Shown here piece after piece: positions 1-9,233 of a stretch of 64,000 nucleotides of DNA. A program made the translations under genes and the position numbers. The stretch's first letter is position 1, and each line of letters begins with the position of its first letter. The notes beneath the pieces are model-generated. The model made no database searches and was not told the DNA's origin. It saw nothing but the letters and a program-made list of their open reading frames with translations. Source of the DNA: Geobacter sp. (GTDB taxonomy: Bacteria > Desulfobacterota > Desulfuromonadia > Geobacterales > Pseudopelobacteraceae); the NCBI GenBank assembly GCA_025360785.1, contig JANYBN010000187.1, positions 1 through 64,000 on the forward strand, given 5' to 3'.

Positions 1-413
1 GCGTGATCGGAATCATTAAGCTTAAGGTGCTCGATGATAATAGTGAAAAACTTTACTCCAAGATCACCATGCCGATCAGCGATCTGGGACGGCTCCATCT
101 CAATCACTTCCTGAACGCTGTCGGCCAGCGCCCCAAGAACAATGTTTTCGCCGTCCATTGCCACTTCGACCACGATGATACAGGTATTGACGGTCTGTGC
201 AGTCTCCTGCATGCCGAACTTCAGCCGCAGGTCTATCACCGGCACCACGCAGCCGCGCAGGTTGATAACCCCTCGCATAAAATCAGGCACCTGCGGCACC
301 TTGGTGATGCCCGGCATCTCCAGAATCTCCCGCACCCTGGCAACATCGACGGCAAATACCTCGTCGGCCAGCGTAAAGGTCAAATACTGGGTTGTCTGTA
401 ACTCTTCAGCCAT
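1..413 (-). CDS. cheW: CheW-like chemotaxis coupling protein (partial, 3' end outside window)
   Basis: Translation from ATG at 413 reads MAEELQTTQYLTFTLADEVF and continues with CheW landmarks: a VDVARVREILEMP segment, then GVINLRGCVVPVIDLRLKFG, then an LGALADSVQEVIEME segment. CheW couples chemoreceptors to the CheA kinase at the inner face of the membrane. The gene runs off the left edge, so the last residues are not visible. The visible C-terminal stretch after the EMEPSQI segment does not look like the usual CheW ending, so divergence or a shift there is possible. It is the last visible gene of a minus-strand group with the sigma-54 regulator and FapA-like gene, with 252 bp of upstream spacer carrying repeated GTTACA sites. 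Confidence 0.82.
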   Translation of the reverse strand, partial: MAEELQTTQYLTFTLADEVFAVDVARVREILEMPGITKVPQVPDFMRGVINLRGCVVPVIDLRLKFGMQETAQTVNTCIIVVEVAMDGENIVLGALADSVQEVIEMEPSQIADRHGDLGVKFFTIIIEHLKLNDSDH

Positions 414-573
414 AGTACCCCTCCCCCTGCCTTGATATTAGTTATATGGACAGGAAATCTGTTTACATCAAATGTGCCAAGGAAAGCGGAAAACGCAGCA
501 AGTAAGGGACAAGACTGATTTAATGGAGGATATGGTGCTTAACTGGGGATTAGACGAGAAAGGCGGGACGACA

Positions 574-640
574 ACGGTGTAACTTGATACACTTATTTTA
601 GTTACATGTTACACATCAAGGATACACATTGTTACACCGT
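574..640. promoter_or_regulatory. Cluster of GTTACA half-sites upstream of cheW
   Basis: The 10-mer acggtgtaac (574-583) is repeated as its exact reverse complement gttacaccgt (631-640). Between them lie gttacat (601-607) and gttacac (608-614), so four GTTACA half-sites sit within 67 bp in mixed orientation. The 47-bp loop and lack of a T tract argue against a terminator. It lies about 160 bp upstream of the cheW start and reads as an operator or activator array. No known regulator was recognised. Confidence 0.45.
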
Positions 641-665
641 TTAACATCAAAAGGTCGGAAACCGG

Positions 666-2132
666 CTACTGCTCGATCTTCACCCCTTGCTTCACCACCA
701 TTTTATGTTCCCGGATAAAAGCCTGTTCAATATCGGCGGCTTTAACATCCAGGCTGGTCATTGACAGAAAGCGGAATCCGCCATCGATGCTGTTCTCAAT
801 AACCGTAAGTGGTCCATCCTTTTGCTCATTTATGGTCTCTGTGACGCTGCCAAGCGTCAGCTGGACGTTTTCATACAGCACAGCTTTAGCATTGATCCTG
901 GCGTTGTTTTCATCAGCAACTTTACTCCGAATGGCCATAATGCCGTCAGTCAATGCGGCAGCTGTCTTTCTCAATTCTGAAGCCTCGACCAGCGACTGGG
1001 ACTGTTTGGCTTTGTCCTGAGTTTCAGTCAGTGACGTGAACATTTTTTCCAATAATTCTACATCGTCGTAATCAACACCGGCATGCAGTTTTGTATGCTG
1101 TGATGATGCTGAGCCAAGCTTATTGGCCTCTATGCCGCCTCGCGCAATGTATGAACCTCCGGAAACAGCGCCCTTGTCAACGACAATTTTCCCGAGCGTT
1201 CTGATGGTGCAATTATGAATTTCAACTCCCACAATCACATCACCTGCGCACTCCACGACAACATCGTGAATAAAATTGGCTCGAAGCGTTCCGCCACAGA
1301 CGACAGTGCATTTGTCCTGCCCATCCATGCCGCAGAAGGTGATGTCGCCATCACTGACAATATTGCAAACCCCGATGTTACCGTTAACAGTCAACCCTTT
1401 GGACGCCGTGATATCGAAATTATCCAGAACATCACCACGCACTTCAACGACACCTTTGAAATTGATCGAGCCAACCTTGAAATTAACATCCCCCTTGACA
1501 ACATATTCTTCCTCAACAGAGATTTCGCCGGCAGATTGACAGAAGCGCCCTGTCGCATCGGCAACAAGATGAGCGCCGCCCTCTTCGGCACGGATGTTCT
1601 TGCCGATTTTCACATGCAGTGGCTTACCGGGCTGCGGAGGAATCGGCAGGCCCATGATGTTTTGACCTGGCGTGCCGGATCCGGCCGGAATAATGCGCCC
1701 GATTTCATCGCCGGAGGATACGTTGATAAATGTTTGTACAATATGCATATCAACATTGGTTTCGTCCTCTTCCATTCTATGGACAGCAGATGAAGAGTCC
1801 ACGGATATCGAGATATACTCATCTGCACCGGCAACCGGCGCTGTTCCGGAAGCCAGCAACACATCAACCTGCTGTTGTCCGGCAGCTGCCCTGACCAAAA
1901 AATCATCGAAGGCCTGCTGATCAACCCCATACAGCACGTTGTACTGATTCAGAACGTCAATCAGTTCATCGCGGGTCATCATTGAACCTTGTTCATGCGG
2001 GACATAGCTGCAGAGGCATTCCAGGCGATCGTCCGGAATTCTCAAATACATGCTGTAACCTTGTTTTCTGATTTCCGTCCCGCCAATTACCGGTTCCGCA
2101 GTTGACGACAGCGGTTCATTTTGATCTGTCAT
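666..2132 (-). CDS. FapA/DUF342 family polymer-forming protein
   Basis: This 488-residue protein matches the FapA (DUF342) family. It has an N-terminal alpha/beta part (roughly residues 20-150), then a central repetitive Gly/Val-rich part (about 200-330) with alternating short strands, as in VRGDVLDNFDITASKGLTV, typical of the family's right-handed beta-helix. A charged helical segment follows (about 350-430, likely coiled coil). The family is found in flagellated and signalling-rich bacteria, and its exact role is poorly known. The start at 2132 follows a GAGGG ribosome site. It lies between the sigma-54 regulator and cheW on the same strand, suggesting a link to motility or surface behaviour. 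That role is inference from context. Confidence 0.85.
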   Translation of the reverse strand: MTDQNEPLSSTAEPVIGGTEIRKQGYSMYLRIPDDRLECLCSYVPHEQGSMMTRDELIDVLNQYNVLYGVDQQAFDDFLVRAAAGQQQVDVLLASGTAPVAGADEYISISVDSSSAVHRMEEDETNVDMHIVQTFINVSSGDEIGRIIPAGSGTPGQNIMGLPIPPQPGKPLHVKIGKNIRAEEGGAHLVADATGRFCQSAGEISVEEEYVVKGDVNFKVGSINFKGVVEVRGDVLDNFDITASKGLTVNGNIGVCNIVSDGDITFCGMDGQDKCTVVCGGTLRANFIHDVVVECAGDVIVGVEIHNCTIRTLGKIVVDKGAVSGGSYIARGGIEANKLGSASSQHTKLHAGVDYDDVELLEKMFTSLTETQDKAKQSQSLVEASELRKTAAALTDGIMAIRSKVADENNARINAKAVLYENVQLTLGSVTETINEQKDGPLTVIENSIDGGFRFLSMTSLDVKAADIEQAFIREHKMVVKQGVKIEQ

Positions 2133-2206
2133 GGCATCACCCTCTTAATCGACAACTTCATTCAACAATCGTTCCAGTTTGCGCCCTGTTGAAAGCAATG
2201 TGACTA

Positions 2207-3925
2207 TTATGTCGTTTCCAACTGCCGATAGAGAGTCATGCGGCTGATGCCGAGCAGCCGTGCGGCGCGAGCCTTGTTGCCGTCAGAAGCGGCCAGCGCC
2301 TCTGCAAGAGATAATTTAGCGGCAGGAGCAAATGATGATGGATGTTTTCCAGCAGGTGTTGCTGATGCATGGACACTGTCCAGCAGATCCTTCGGCAGGT
2401 CGCAGACGGTAATTACGGAGGTTTTGCAGATAACACAGGCATGTTCGATGGCATGCTCCAGCTCGCGAACATTGCCGGGCCATCTGTAGGCACGAAAGAG
2501 AATCATGGCATCGTCCGAAACTGCAGTGACCATTTTGGAAAGCTTTACGTTGAACTTGGCAATGAAGTGTGGAACCAGCAATTCAAGATCGTCACTCCGT
2601 TCCCTCAATGGAGGCAGCTCGAGGCGAACCACATTCAGGCGGTAATACAGATCCTGCCTGAAGGTCCCCTGACTGACTTTTTCGGCCAGGCTCTGGTTGG
2701 TGGCGGCAACGATGCGCACATCCACCTTGATCGAATTAGAGTCGCCCACCCGCTCAAATTCACTTTCCTGAAGAACGCGTAAAAGCCGCATCTGGATCGC
2801 CGGAGAGATGTCTCCGATTTCGTCCAGAAAGAGCGTACCGCCATGCGCCTTCTGAAAACGCCCGATTTTATCTGATACAGCTCCGGTAAAAGCACCGCGA
2901 ACATGGCCGAACAGTTCGCTTTCCAGAAGATGCTCCGATAGCGCCGAACAGTTAACCTTCACGAAAGATCCTCCGGAGCGTGCTCCGCCATCATGCAGTG
3001 CCGCCGCGACCAATTCCTTGCCGGTGCCGCTCTCACCGTTGATCAAGACGGTTGTGGGAATATTTGCAAGCGACTCTATCAGTCTGTAAACCCGCTGCAT
3101 CGAATCAGAAACGCCGATTATACCGTGGAATTTCACCCTTTGGTGAAGCGACCGTTCCAACTCTACCAACTTTGTTTCATCATGTATCACAACCACCGCT
3201 CCGCTGACCGTGCCATCCGACTCGGACACCGGCGTTGCCGTCATGCTGACGATGCGTGTTTTTCCGGATGAGTGGTGACACTCGATACGCCGGTGTTCTC
3301 TGGTATAATTGTTGCTGAGCGCCTCCTGCAGGGCACTGCGGCAAACCCCGCGGCATCCCAGACCGATAGCTGTGGCAGCATCTCCGATCATATCATGGCG
3401 GTATCCGCAGATCCGCTCTGCCGTCGTGTTAAACTGCGCCAGCCGCCCATCCTGATCGATCATTACGATACTGTCGGAGACTGTCCGGAAAATGGCATCC
3501 AGATTGGCACGATAACGTTCCCGTTCATCATCCAGCGCCTTACTGCTCAGGGCATGGCGGGTAACCGCAAGCACAGTTTCGAAGCGCATCGGCTTGGTAA
3601 TGTAATCAAATGCGCCCAGGCGCACAGCTTCCGAAGCTGATTCAACCTGCGGATAACCGGTAATCATGACCACCTGCGTAGCCGGCACCGTCTTCTTTAT
3701 TTCACGCAGCAAATCAAGCCCGTTATCACCGGCAAGCATTATGTCGACAAACGCCAGATCAAAACGAAAGTTCCGGATCAATTCCATGGATTCTTCAAAA
3801 CTGCAAGCAGACTCAACCTGATACCCCTCTTTTTTTAGGAGAGTCCCCAATGTAGAGCAGATTCCCTCTTCATCATCAACAAGCAGAATGCGGTGTTGCG
3901 GTCGCTGCATCGGCACAGTTGTCAC
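2207..3925 (-). CDS. Sigma-54-dependent response regulator with PAS domain
   Basis: The 572-residue protein has four parts. A receiver domain (12-125) carries acidic residues DDEE, phospho-acceptor Asp61 and Lys111. A PAS domain spans about 140-250. The AAA+ sigma-54 activation domain (about 265-490) has Walker A GESGTGKE (287-294), the sigma-54 contact motif GAFTGA (334-339) and Walker B LFLDE (355-359). A Fis-type helix-turn-helix is at the end (about 545-572). It is an NtrC-family enhancer-binding protein with an extra PAS sensor between receiver and ATPase. It should activate sigma-54 promoters when phosphorylated. The partner histidine kinase is not in the window. FapA and CheW lie downstream and may be targets, which is inference. 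Confidence 0.93.
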   Translation of the reverse strand: MTTVPMQRPQHRILLVDDEEGICSTLGTLLKKEGYQVESACSFEESMELIRNFRFDLAFVDIMLAGDNGLDLLREIKKTVPATQVVMITGYPQVESASEAVRLGAFDYITKPMRFETVLAVTRHALSSKALDDERERYRANLDAIFRTVSDSIVMIDQDGRLAQFNTTAERICGYRHDMIGDAATAIGLGCRGVCRSALQEALSNNYTREHRRIECHHSSGKTRIVSMTATPVSESDGTVSGAVVVIHDETKLVELERSLHQRVKFHGIIGVSDSMQRVYRLIESLANIPTTVLINGESGTGKELVAAALHDGGARSGGSFVKVNCSALSEHLLESELFGHVRGAFTGAVSDKIGRFQKAHGGTLFLDEIGDISPAIQMRLLRVLQESEFERVGDSNSIKVDVRIVAATNQSLAEKVSQGTFRQDLYYRLNVVRLELPPLRERSDDLELLVPHFIAKFNVKLSKMVTAVSDDAMILFRAYRWPGNVRELEHAIEHACVICKTSVITVCDLPKDLLDSVHASATPAGKHPSSFAPAAKLSLAEALAASDGNKARAARLLGISRMTLYRQLETT

Positions 3926-4048
3926 CTCTTTTGTTGTATTGAAAGCCTTAAAGGGCGCGGCAAGCAGCGCCCCTGCATCGTAACGCTCTTTTATAGTACA
4001 TATTCATTGCTGAGCAAAATGAATTATATTGAAAAAACGGTATCAATA

Positions 4049-4077
4049 TTGACCTGACCTGCAGAGTAAGGTACTTT
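4049..4077 (+). promoter_or_regulatory. Predicted sigma-70 promoter of the dCMP deaminase-rib operon
   Basis: TTGACC (4049-4054), 17 bp, then TACTTT (4072-4077), with the first operon codon at 4114 preceded by GAAGGAAGG. The leader is too short for an FMN riboswitch and none is visible, so this operon does not seem to be controlled by that element here. Prediction by eye only. Confidence 0.45.
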
Positions 4078-4113
4078 ATCTCACATATCAACTGAAGGAA
4101 GGAAGCCCCGCAT

Positions 4114-4581
4114 ATGCAACGCCCATCCTGGGATCAGTATTTCATGGACATTACCCACCTGGTAGCCACCCGTTCCTCCTGTCTGCGGCGGCAGGTCGGG
4201 GCATTGCTGGTCAAGGACCGCAACATACTGGCCACCGGCTACAATGGCGTTCCGTCAGGGATTACCCACTGCGAAGTGGCCGGCTGCCTGCGGGAGCGTC
4301 TCAACGTCCCTTCCGGTGAGCGCCATGAACTCTGCCGGGGACTACATGCCGAGCAGAATGCTATCATACAGGCCGCAAAGCATGGCACCAACATAGACGG
4401 TGCGACCTTGTACTGCACTACCATGCCCTGTATTATCTGCACAAAAATGATTATCAATGCCGGTATTACCACCGTGGTCTATGGCGAAGGGTATGCCGAT
4501 GAACTGGCCCGGGAAATGATCTCTGAAGCGGCCATTGAAGTAGTACAATTTACCCCTGCAAGCCAAGGTGATACACTATGA
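4114..4581 (+). CDS. dCMP deaminase family protein (ComEB-like)
   Basis: This is a 155-residue zinc-dependent deaminase. The catalytic HAE motif is at 78-80 and the PCxxC motif at 105-109. Extra Cys/His residues (Cys53, Cys58, His71, Cys74) match the second zinc site of the dCMP deaminase/ComEB group. The expected reaction is dCMP to dUMP, feeding dTMP synthesis. It opens the operon and overlaps nrdR by 4 bp (ATGA). The order deaminase-nrdR-ribD is the one I know from Geobacter genomes. The ribosome site GAAGGAAGG supports the ATG at 4114. Confidence 0.9.
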   Translation: MQRPSWDQYFMDITHLVATRSSCLRRQVGALLVKDRNILATGYNGVPSGITHCEVAGCLRERLNVPSGERHELCRGLHAEQNAIIQAAKHGTNIDGATLYCTTMPCIICTKMIINAGITTVVYGEGYADELAREMISEAAIEVVQFTPASQGDTL

Positions 4582-5030
4582 AATGTCCGTTCTGCGGCAA
4601 TCCCGACAGCAAGGTAATCGATTCCCGCCCTGATAAAGGCGGCACAGCGATCCGCCGCCGCCGTGAATGCGAGGAATGCAGCAAGCGCTTTACTACTCAC
4701 GAGCGGGTGGAAGAGATGTTGCCGCAGGTCTGCAAGAAGGACGGTCGCCGCGAAGCGTTCGATCGCATGAAGATCATTTCCGGCATCAAGAAAGCCTGCG
4801 AAAAGCGCCCCATTCCGGTCGAGGATATCGAGCATATGGTCGATCGGCTGGAAACACGCCTGCAGGAATCGTCTGAGAAAGAAATTTCAACAACCACTAT
4901 AGGCGAATGGATCATGAAGGAGCTGCACGACATGGATGAGGTGGCCTACGTACGCTTCGCCTCGGTCTACCGCTCGTTCCGTGATATCGGTGAATTCATG
5001 CAGGAGCTGCAGGATCTTCTGAAGAAATGA
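4578..5030 (+). CDS. nrdR: Transcriptional repressor NrdR
   Basis: The 150 residues and domain order fit NrdR exactly. An N-terminal zinc ribbon has Cys3, Cys6, Cys31 and Cys34, with the arginine-rich RRRRE stretch before the second Cys pair. An ATP-cone domain follows (about 49-138). NrdR senses dATP/ATP and represses ribonucleotide reductase genes. Its place between a dCMP deaminase and ribD is common. It overlaps both neighbours by 4 bp, so translation is probably coupled. Confidence 0.96.
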   Translation: MKCPFCGNPDSKVIDSRPDKGGTAIRRRRECEECSKRFTTHERVEEMLPQVCKKDGRREAFDRMKIISGIKKACEKRPIPVEDIEHMVDRLETRLQESSEKEISTTTIGEWIMKELHDMDEVAYVRFASVYRSFRDIGEFMQELQDLLKK

Positions 5031-6133
5031 CCGTCACCGACTCCAAATACATGAAACGTGCCCTGACACTGGCAAAAAAAGGGATCGGCAAGACATACCC
5101 GAACCCTGCAGTAGGGTGCGTAATCGTCAAAAACGGAATGATCATCGGTGAGGGGTGGCACAAAAAGGCGGGCGGACCGCATGCAGAGATTCATGCTCTG
5201 GAAATGGCCGGAAATAGGGCTAACGGTGCGGATGTCTATGTGACGTTGGAGCCATGCAGCCATACCGGCAAGACCCCACCATGTAGTGAAGCGCTGATCC
5301 GTGCCGGAGTCAAGCGGGTTGTCGCCGGGATGAGCGACCCTAATCCACTGGTCAATGGCGGCGGATTGCTCGCTCTGCAACAGGCCGGAATAGAGACTTT
5401 CAGTGGAGTGCTGGAAGAGGAGTGTCGCGCCATCAACAGACCTTTCCTCAAATTCATTGCAACCGGGAAACCGTACGTTACCTATAAATGTGCCATGACT
5501 CTGGACGGCAAGATCGCAAGCGTCACCGGCGATTCCCGCTGGATCAGCTGTGAGGCGTCGCGCAAAATTGTGCACCGGATGCGGGCTGGCAGCAATGCAA
5601 TCATGGTCGGCGTTGACACCATTATTGCCGACAACCCGCTGCTGACCGTGCGGCATGTCAAGGGACGCGATCCGCTGAGAGTCATTGTTGACAGCACCCT
5701 GCGCACCCCGGAGAACGTTGCTGTTTTAAGTGACCTGATGGCCCCGGGGACAGTAATTGCCACCACCGAGACCAACCCGAAAATCCATGCCGGATATTTG
5801 AAAAACGGTGCAAGATTGCTGGTCTGCAATTCAGAAAACGGCAAGGTGGATCTGCGTGATCTCTGGAGTAAACTGGGTAAACTCGGCATTCATTCTCTTC
5901 TGCTGGAGGGTGGGAGCCATCTGGCCGGAGAAGCTCTCAGGCAGGGGTTAATAGATGAATGCGTGTTCTTTTATGCACCCAAGGTTGTCGGCAGTGATGG
6001 ATTATCTCCTTTTGCTATCATCGGCGCCACCGACATGTCTCGTTCAATACCGTTTCGCGATCTCAGCATGCGGCGCGTCGGCACGGATATCATGGTTACC
6101 GCACACCCGGAGAATATATGTTTACTGGACTGA
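5027..6133 (+). CDS. ribD: Bifunctional riboflavin deaminase/reductase RibD
   Basis: This 368-residue protein carries two riboflavin steps. The N-terminal deaminase domain has HAE at 52-54 and zinc-binding Cys77 and Cys86 in the [11 protein letters not shown] motif. A C-terminal NADPH-dependent reductase domain (about 148-365) includes the Gly-rich [14 protein letters not shown] segment. It deaminates and then reduces the pyrimidine intermediate from GTP. It overlaps nrdR by 4 bp and ribE by 16 bp, giving a very compact operon. Confidence 0.96.
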   Translation: MTVTDSKYMKRALTLAKKGIGKTYPNPAVGCVIVKNGMIIGEGWHKKAGGPHAEIHALEMAGNRANGADVYVTLEPCSHTGKTPPCSEALIRAGVKRVVAGMSDPNPLVNGGGLLALQQAGIETFSGVLEEECRAINRPFLKFIATGKPYVTYKCAMTLDGKIASVTGDSRWISCEASRKIVHRMRAGSNAIMVGVDTIIADNPLLTVRHVKGRDPLRVIVDSTLRTPENVAVLSDLMAPGTVIATTETNPKIHAGYLKNGARLLVCNSENGKVDLRDLWSKLGKLGIHSLLLEGGSHLAGEALRQGLIDECVFFYAPKVVGSDGLSPFAIIGATDMSRSIPFRDLSMRRVGTDIMVTAHPENICLLD

Positions 6134-6759
6134 TTGAGAACACCGGCCGTGTGGCCACCTTTCAACGTCGGGGCGAAGCAGGATTGCTTACCGTGGAAAC
6201 GGCCCTTCCGACAGCAGATATTGCCATCGGTGATTCGGTTGCCGTCAATGGCGCCTGCCTGACCGTTACCGCCAGAGAGAACCGAACCCTGACCTTCGAC
6301 GTTTCGCCCGAGAGCATTTCCCGCACATTGATCGGCAAACTATCCAGCGGCAGCCGTGTCAACCTGGAGCGGGCGCTCAAGCTGGGTGACCGCATGGGTG
6401 GGCATATCGTCAGCGGGCACATTGACTGCACCGGGAACCTGACACGTTCAGAGAGCCGTTCCGGAAATCACCAGTTGCAGTTCACTCTGCCGCAGGAACA
6501 TGCCCGTTATCTGGTTGAAAAGGGTTCGGTAACGATCGACGGCATCAGTCTTACGGTTAATACAGTTTCTCCGGAGGGCTTTTCGGTGAACATCATCCCG
6601 CTTACCTACTCCAGCACCACTCTTGGACAGCTTAAGGTCGGCGATAAAGTTAATATAGAAACCGACATCATCGGAAAGTATGTTGAACGGTTAACGGCCC
6701 CCTGGAAGTCAGCAGGCGGCTTAAGCATGAAAACTCTAGCAGAAAATGGATTTATCTAA
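6118..6759 (+). CDS. ribE: Riboflavin synthase alpha chain
   Basis: The protein starts [12 protein letters not shown], the diagnostic N-terminus of riboflavin synthase. It shows two homologous lumazine-binding barrels (about 1-95 and 96-195), each with a GxHxVSGHID or similar turn. It dismutates two 6,7-dimethyl-8-ribityllumazine molecules to make riboflavin. Length 213 residues is normal. It overlaps the end of ribD and is followed closely by ribBA. Its substrate is made by RibH, whose gene is not in this window. Confidence 0.95.
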   Translation: MFTGLIENTGRVATFQRRGEAGLLTVETALPTADIAIGDSVAVNGACLTVTARENRTLTFDVSPESISRTLIGKLSSGSRVNLERALKLGDRMGGHIVSGHIDCTGNLTRSESRSGNHQLQFTLPQEHARYLVEKGSVTIDGISLTVNTVSPEGFSVNIIPLTYSSTTLGQLKVGDKVNIETDIIGKYVERLTAPWKSAGGLSMKTLAENGFI

Positions 6760-6778
6760 ACAGGAAAGGTACTTGAAT

Positions 6779-7984
6779 ATGTCCGTAGCAACTATTGAAG
6801 AAGCAATCGAAGATATCCGTCTGGGTAAAATGGTCATCCTGGTTGATGATGAGGATCGTGAGAACGAGGGTGATCTGACACTGGCAGCTGAAGCGGCCAC
6901 GCCGGAGAATATCAATTTCATGGCAAAATACGGTCGAGGCCTGATCTGCCTGACTTTGACTGCCGACAAATGTGATGAGCTGGGGCTGCGCCCGATGGTG
7001 CGCGATAACACCTCCCCGTTTGAGACCGCGTTTACCGTTTCTATCGAGGCCAAGCATGGCGTGACCACCGGCATCTCGGCGGCTGACCGGGCTCTCACTA
7101 TCGTGACCGCTGTCGCCGACGGAGCCTCTGCTAATGACCTTGTCAGTCCCGGCCATGTCTTCCCGCTGAGAGCCAGAAAGGGCGGCGTACTCGTGCGACT
7201 TGGACAGACAGAAGGTTCCGTAGACCTGGCTCGTCTGGCGGGCTTGAAACCGGCCGGTGTAATCTGCGAAATAATGAATGACGACGGCACGATGGCCCGT
7301 ATGCCGGAACTGAAAGTATTCGCGAAAGAGCACAACATCAAAATCTGTACTATTGCCGATCTGGTGGCCTACCGGCTCAAGAACGAACGGCTGGTGCGCA
7401 CCGTAGCTGAAGCGCGCCTCCCCTCTTCTTTCGGCGGCGAATGGCGCGCAATCGGCTTTGAGAACGAAATCGACCATCTTGAGCACATTGCTCTGGTAAA
7501 GGGGGAGCTGAAAAAAGATCAGCCGGTGCTGGTCAGGGTTCATTCGGAATGTCTGACCGGAGACGTACTTGGAAGTCTGCGCTGTGACTGCGGCGATCAG
7601 CTGCATCGTGCAATGGGACAGATCGCGGCAGAGGGTAGCGGAGTGATACTGTATATGCGTCAGGAGGGGCGTGGCATCGGCCTGGTCAACAAGCTGAAAG
7701 CCTATGAACTGCAGGATCGCGGGCGTGATACGGTGGAAGCCAATCTTGAGCTTGGATTCAAAGCCGATCTCCGCGACTACGGGATCGGGGCACAAATTCT
7801 GCTGGCTCTTGGCATCACCAAGATTCGACTGCTGACCAATAATCCAAAAAAACTGATCGGCCTGCAAGGCTATGGAATAGATATCGTAGAGCGGGTTTCG
7901 ATAGAATCAGAACCAACTGACACCAACCGGGACTATCTTGAAACCAAACGTGCAAAGATGGGACATCTGCTGGGGAACCTGTAA
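6779..7984 (+). CDS. ribBA: Bifunctional DHBP synthase/GTP cyclohydrolase II
   Basis: The RibB half (1 to about 200) has the acidic [12 protein letters not shown] signature and makes 3,4-dihydroxy-2-butanone 4-phosphate. The RibA half (about 205-400) has zinc ligands Cys258, Cys269 and Cys271 and the RQEGRGIGL motif, opening GTP for the other branch. I chose ATG 6779 because AGGAAAGG (6762-6769) lies 9 bp ahead of it and the protein then starts [14 protein letters not shown]. An upstream in-frame start at 6746 would overlap ribE and lacks a site. RibH and nusB, which commonly follow, are replaced here by queH. Confidence 0.95.
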   Translation: MSVATIEEAIEDIRLGKMVILVDDEDRENEGDLTLAAEAATPENINFMAKYGRGLICLTLTADKCDELGLRPMVRDNTSPFETAFTVSIEAKHGVTTGISAADRALTIVTAVADGASANDLVSPGHVFPLRARKGGVLVRLGQTEGSVDLARLAGLKPAGVICEIMNDDGTMARMPELKVFAKEHNIKICTIADLVAYRLKNERLVRTVAEARLPSSFGGEWRAIGFENEIDHLEHIALVKGELKKDQPVLVRVHSECLTGDVLGSLRCDCGDQLHRAMGQIAAEGSGVILYMRQEGRGIGLVNKLKAYELQDRGRDTVEANLELGFKADLRDYGIGAQILLALGITKIRLLTNNPKKLIGLQGYGIDIVERVSIESEPTDTNRDYLETKRAKMGHLLGNL

Positions 7985-8523
7985 TGAAAATTCTGCTTCA
8001 CATCTGCTGCGGCCCATGCACCCTCTTCCCGCTGCAGCAGCTTAGAGCTGCCGGTCATGATGTGACCGGCTTTTTCTATAACCACAACATTCACCCCTAT
8101 CAAGAATATGTCAGGCGGCGTGATGCCGCCTTGCAAATGGCCGAGCTGGAATCTTTGCCACTGATCATGCGGGACGACTATGACCTGGAAGGCTTTCTGT
8201 CCCACGTTGCTGCTGAACCTGACAAACGCTGCAGCTATTGCTATGCCTCCCGTCTGAAGGTGACTGCAGAGGCGGCTGCCGATGGAGGCTTTGAGGCGTT
8301 TACCGCTTCACTGCTTTACAGCAGATATCAGAAGCATGACGAAATCAGAACATTGGGGGAACAGATCGGGAGTGAATCCGGGGTGGCGTTTTATTATCAG
8401 GATTTCAGGTCAGGATGGCAGGAAGGAATCCGGCTTTCCAAGGAACTGGGACTCTATCGCCAGCAGTACTGCGGCTGCATCTATAGCGAGAAGGAACGGT
8501 ATCTGCCGAAAGTTAAATCATAA
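7984..8523 (+). CDS. queH: Epoxyqueuosine reductase QueH (DUF208)
   Basis: This 179-residue protein matches QueH, the non-cobalamin reductase for the last step of queuosine synthesis in tRNA. Key features are Cys8-Cys9 in HICCGPC, Cys83/Cys86 in RCSYCY, and Cys163/Cys165 in QYCGCIYSE, the expected iron-sulfur and redox cysteines. It overlaps ribBA by one base and the next gene by one base, so it is transcribed with the riboflavin operon. The earlier queuosine genes queA and tgt lie elsewhere in this window (24.6-26.7 kb). Confidence 0.92.
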   Translation: MKILLHICCGPCTLFPLQQLRAAGHDVTGFFYNHNIHPYQEYVRRRDAALQMAELESLPLIMRDDYDLEGFLSHVAAEPDKRCSYCYASRLKVTAEAAADGGFEAFTASLLYSRYQKHDEIRTLGEQIGSESGVAFYYQDFRSGWQEGIRLSKELGLYRQQYCGCIYSEKERYLPKVKS

Positions 8524-8738
8524 TGAACGGACCGGGACGCGCACTCATAATTGCGGGGCTCATCCTGCTGGCAGCAGGACTGCTGGTTTCCTTCGCACCC
8601 AAGCTCCCCACCTGGCTCGGCAGACTGCCGGGTGATATCAGCTTCAAGCGCGGCAATTTCAGCTTTTACTTCCCTCTTGCAACCTGCCTGCTGCTCTCTG
8701 CAATCCTGTCGTTCATCATTTGGCTATTCAGAAAATAA
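8523..8738 (+). CDS. DUF2905 small membrane protein
   Basis: The 71-residue protein has two hydrophobic segments (about 7-25 and 48-68) around a conserved PKLPTWLGRLPGD loop, the signature of DUF2905. Function is unknown. It is the last gene of the dCMP deaminase-rib-queH operon, overlapping queH by one base, and is followed by a strong bidirectional terminator. Confidence 0.85.
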   Translation: MNGPGRALIIAGLILLAAGLLVSFAPKLPTWLGRLPGDISFKRGNFSFYFPLATCLLLSAILSFIIWLFRK

Positions 8739-8765
8739 ATCATTCTGAACAGGAAACTAAACAAC

Positions 8766-8798
8766 AAAAAAAAGCCCGTGCAAGCACGGGCTTTTTTT
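8766..8798. terminator. Bidirectional intrinsic terminator
   Basis: The GC stem gcccgtgc (8774-8781) pairs with gcacgggc (8784-8791). It is flanked by eight A on the left and seven T on the right, so it can stop both the rib operon (plus) and the ferredoxin gene (minus). Confidence 0.92.
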
Positions 8799-8820
8799 GT
8801 TGCAATGCGATCAATGTCAA

Positions 8821-8988
8821 TTAGGCATGGATAGCGCTTACGGGGCATGTATCAACGCATGCTCCGCAATCGATACAGGTATCGGCGTCAATAACACGCT
8901 TTGAACCCTGCTCGCTGATAGCGTTAACTGGACAGGAATCCTCACATGCTGCACAATTTGTGCAATCATCAGTAATAGTATGGGACAC
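8821..8988 (-). CDS. 2[4Fe-4S] ferredoxin
   Basis: A 55-residue ferredoxin starting at GTG (8988-8986) behind the strong ribosome site GGAGGTG. Two clusters are clear: CTNCAACEDSCP (first Cys at residue 9) and CIDCGACVDTCP (first Cys at residue 38), each with the CxxCxxCxxxCP pattern. It is a small clostridial-type electron carrier in the cytoplasm. It stands alone between two terminators, convergent with the rib operon and divergent from ackA. Confidence 0.93.
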   Translation of the reverse strand: MSHTITDDCTNCAACEDSCPVNAISEQGSKRVIDADTCIDCGACVDTCPVSAIHA

Positions 8989-9108
8989 GATTTCACCTCC
9001 TTGTTAGATTAGCTTGCCGAACGGAAAGCGATACGTAATTTACTATACCGTTTTTTAAATGTCCAGCAAAGAAATCTCCTCCCGGACAAATCCGCAACAC
9101 ATATTTTG

Positions 9109-9137
9109 TTGAATTCATTTCTCGATCCGTGTATATA
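9109..9137 (+). promoter_or_regulatory. Predicted sigma-70 promoter of ackA
   Basis: TTGAAT (9109-9114), 17 bp spacer, TATATA (9132-9137). The ackA start lies about 95 bp downstream, leaving an AT-rich leader with no clear structure. Confidence 0.5.
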
Positions 9138-9233
9138 TCAAAAACAGTTTTATTACAGCTAGTTATTTTAGTTTGGATGTTATTTTTTTACTGATATTAT
9201 AATCGAATTACCGTTTATTTGAAGGGGGCACAT

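Noticed and set aside
4044-4053. tcaatattga near the rib promoter, also present in the hicA operator.
   Set aside because: The core is AT-rich and shared by chance. The outer bases do not match.
6752-7867. A 371-codon minus-strand frame over ribBA.
   Set aside because: It mirrors ribBA and shows no protein family.
8990-9230. Riboswitch or attenuator ahead of ackA.
   Set aside because: No conserved stems were found. The leader is plain AT-rich sequence.
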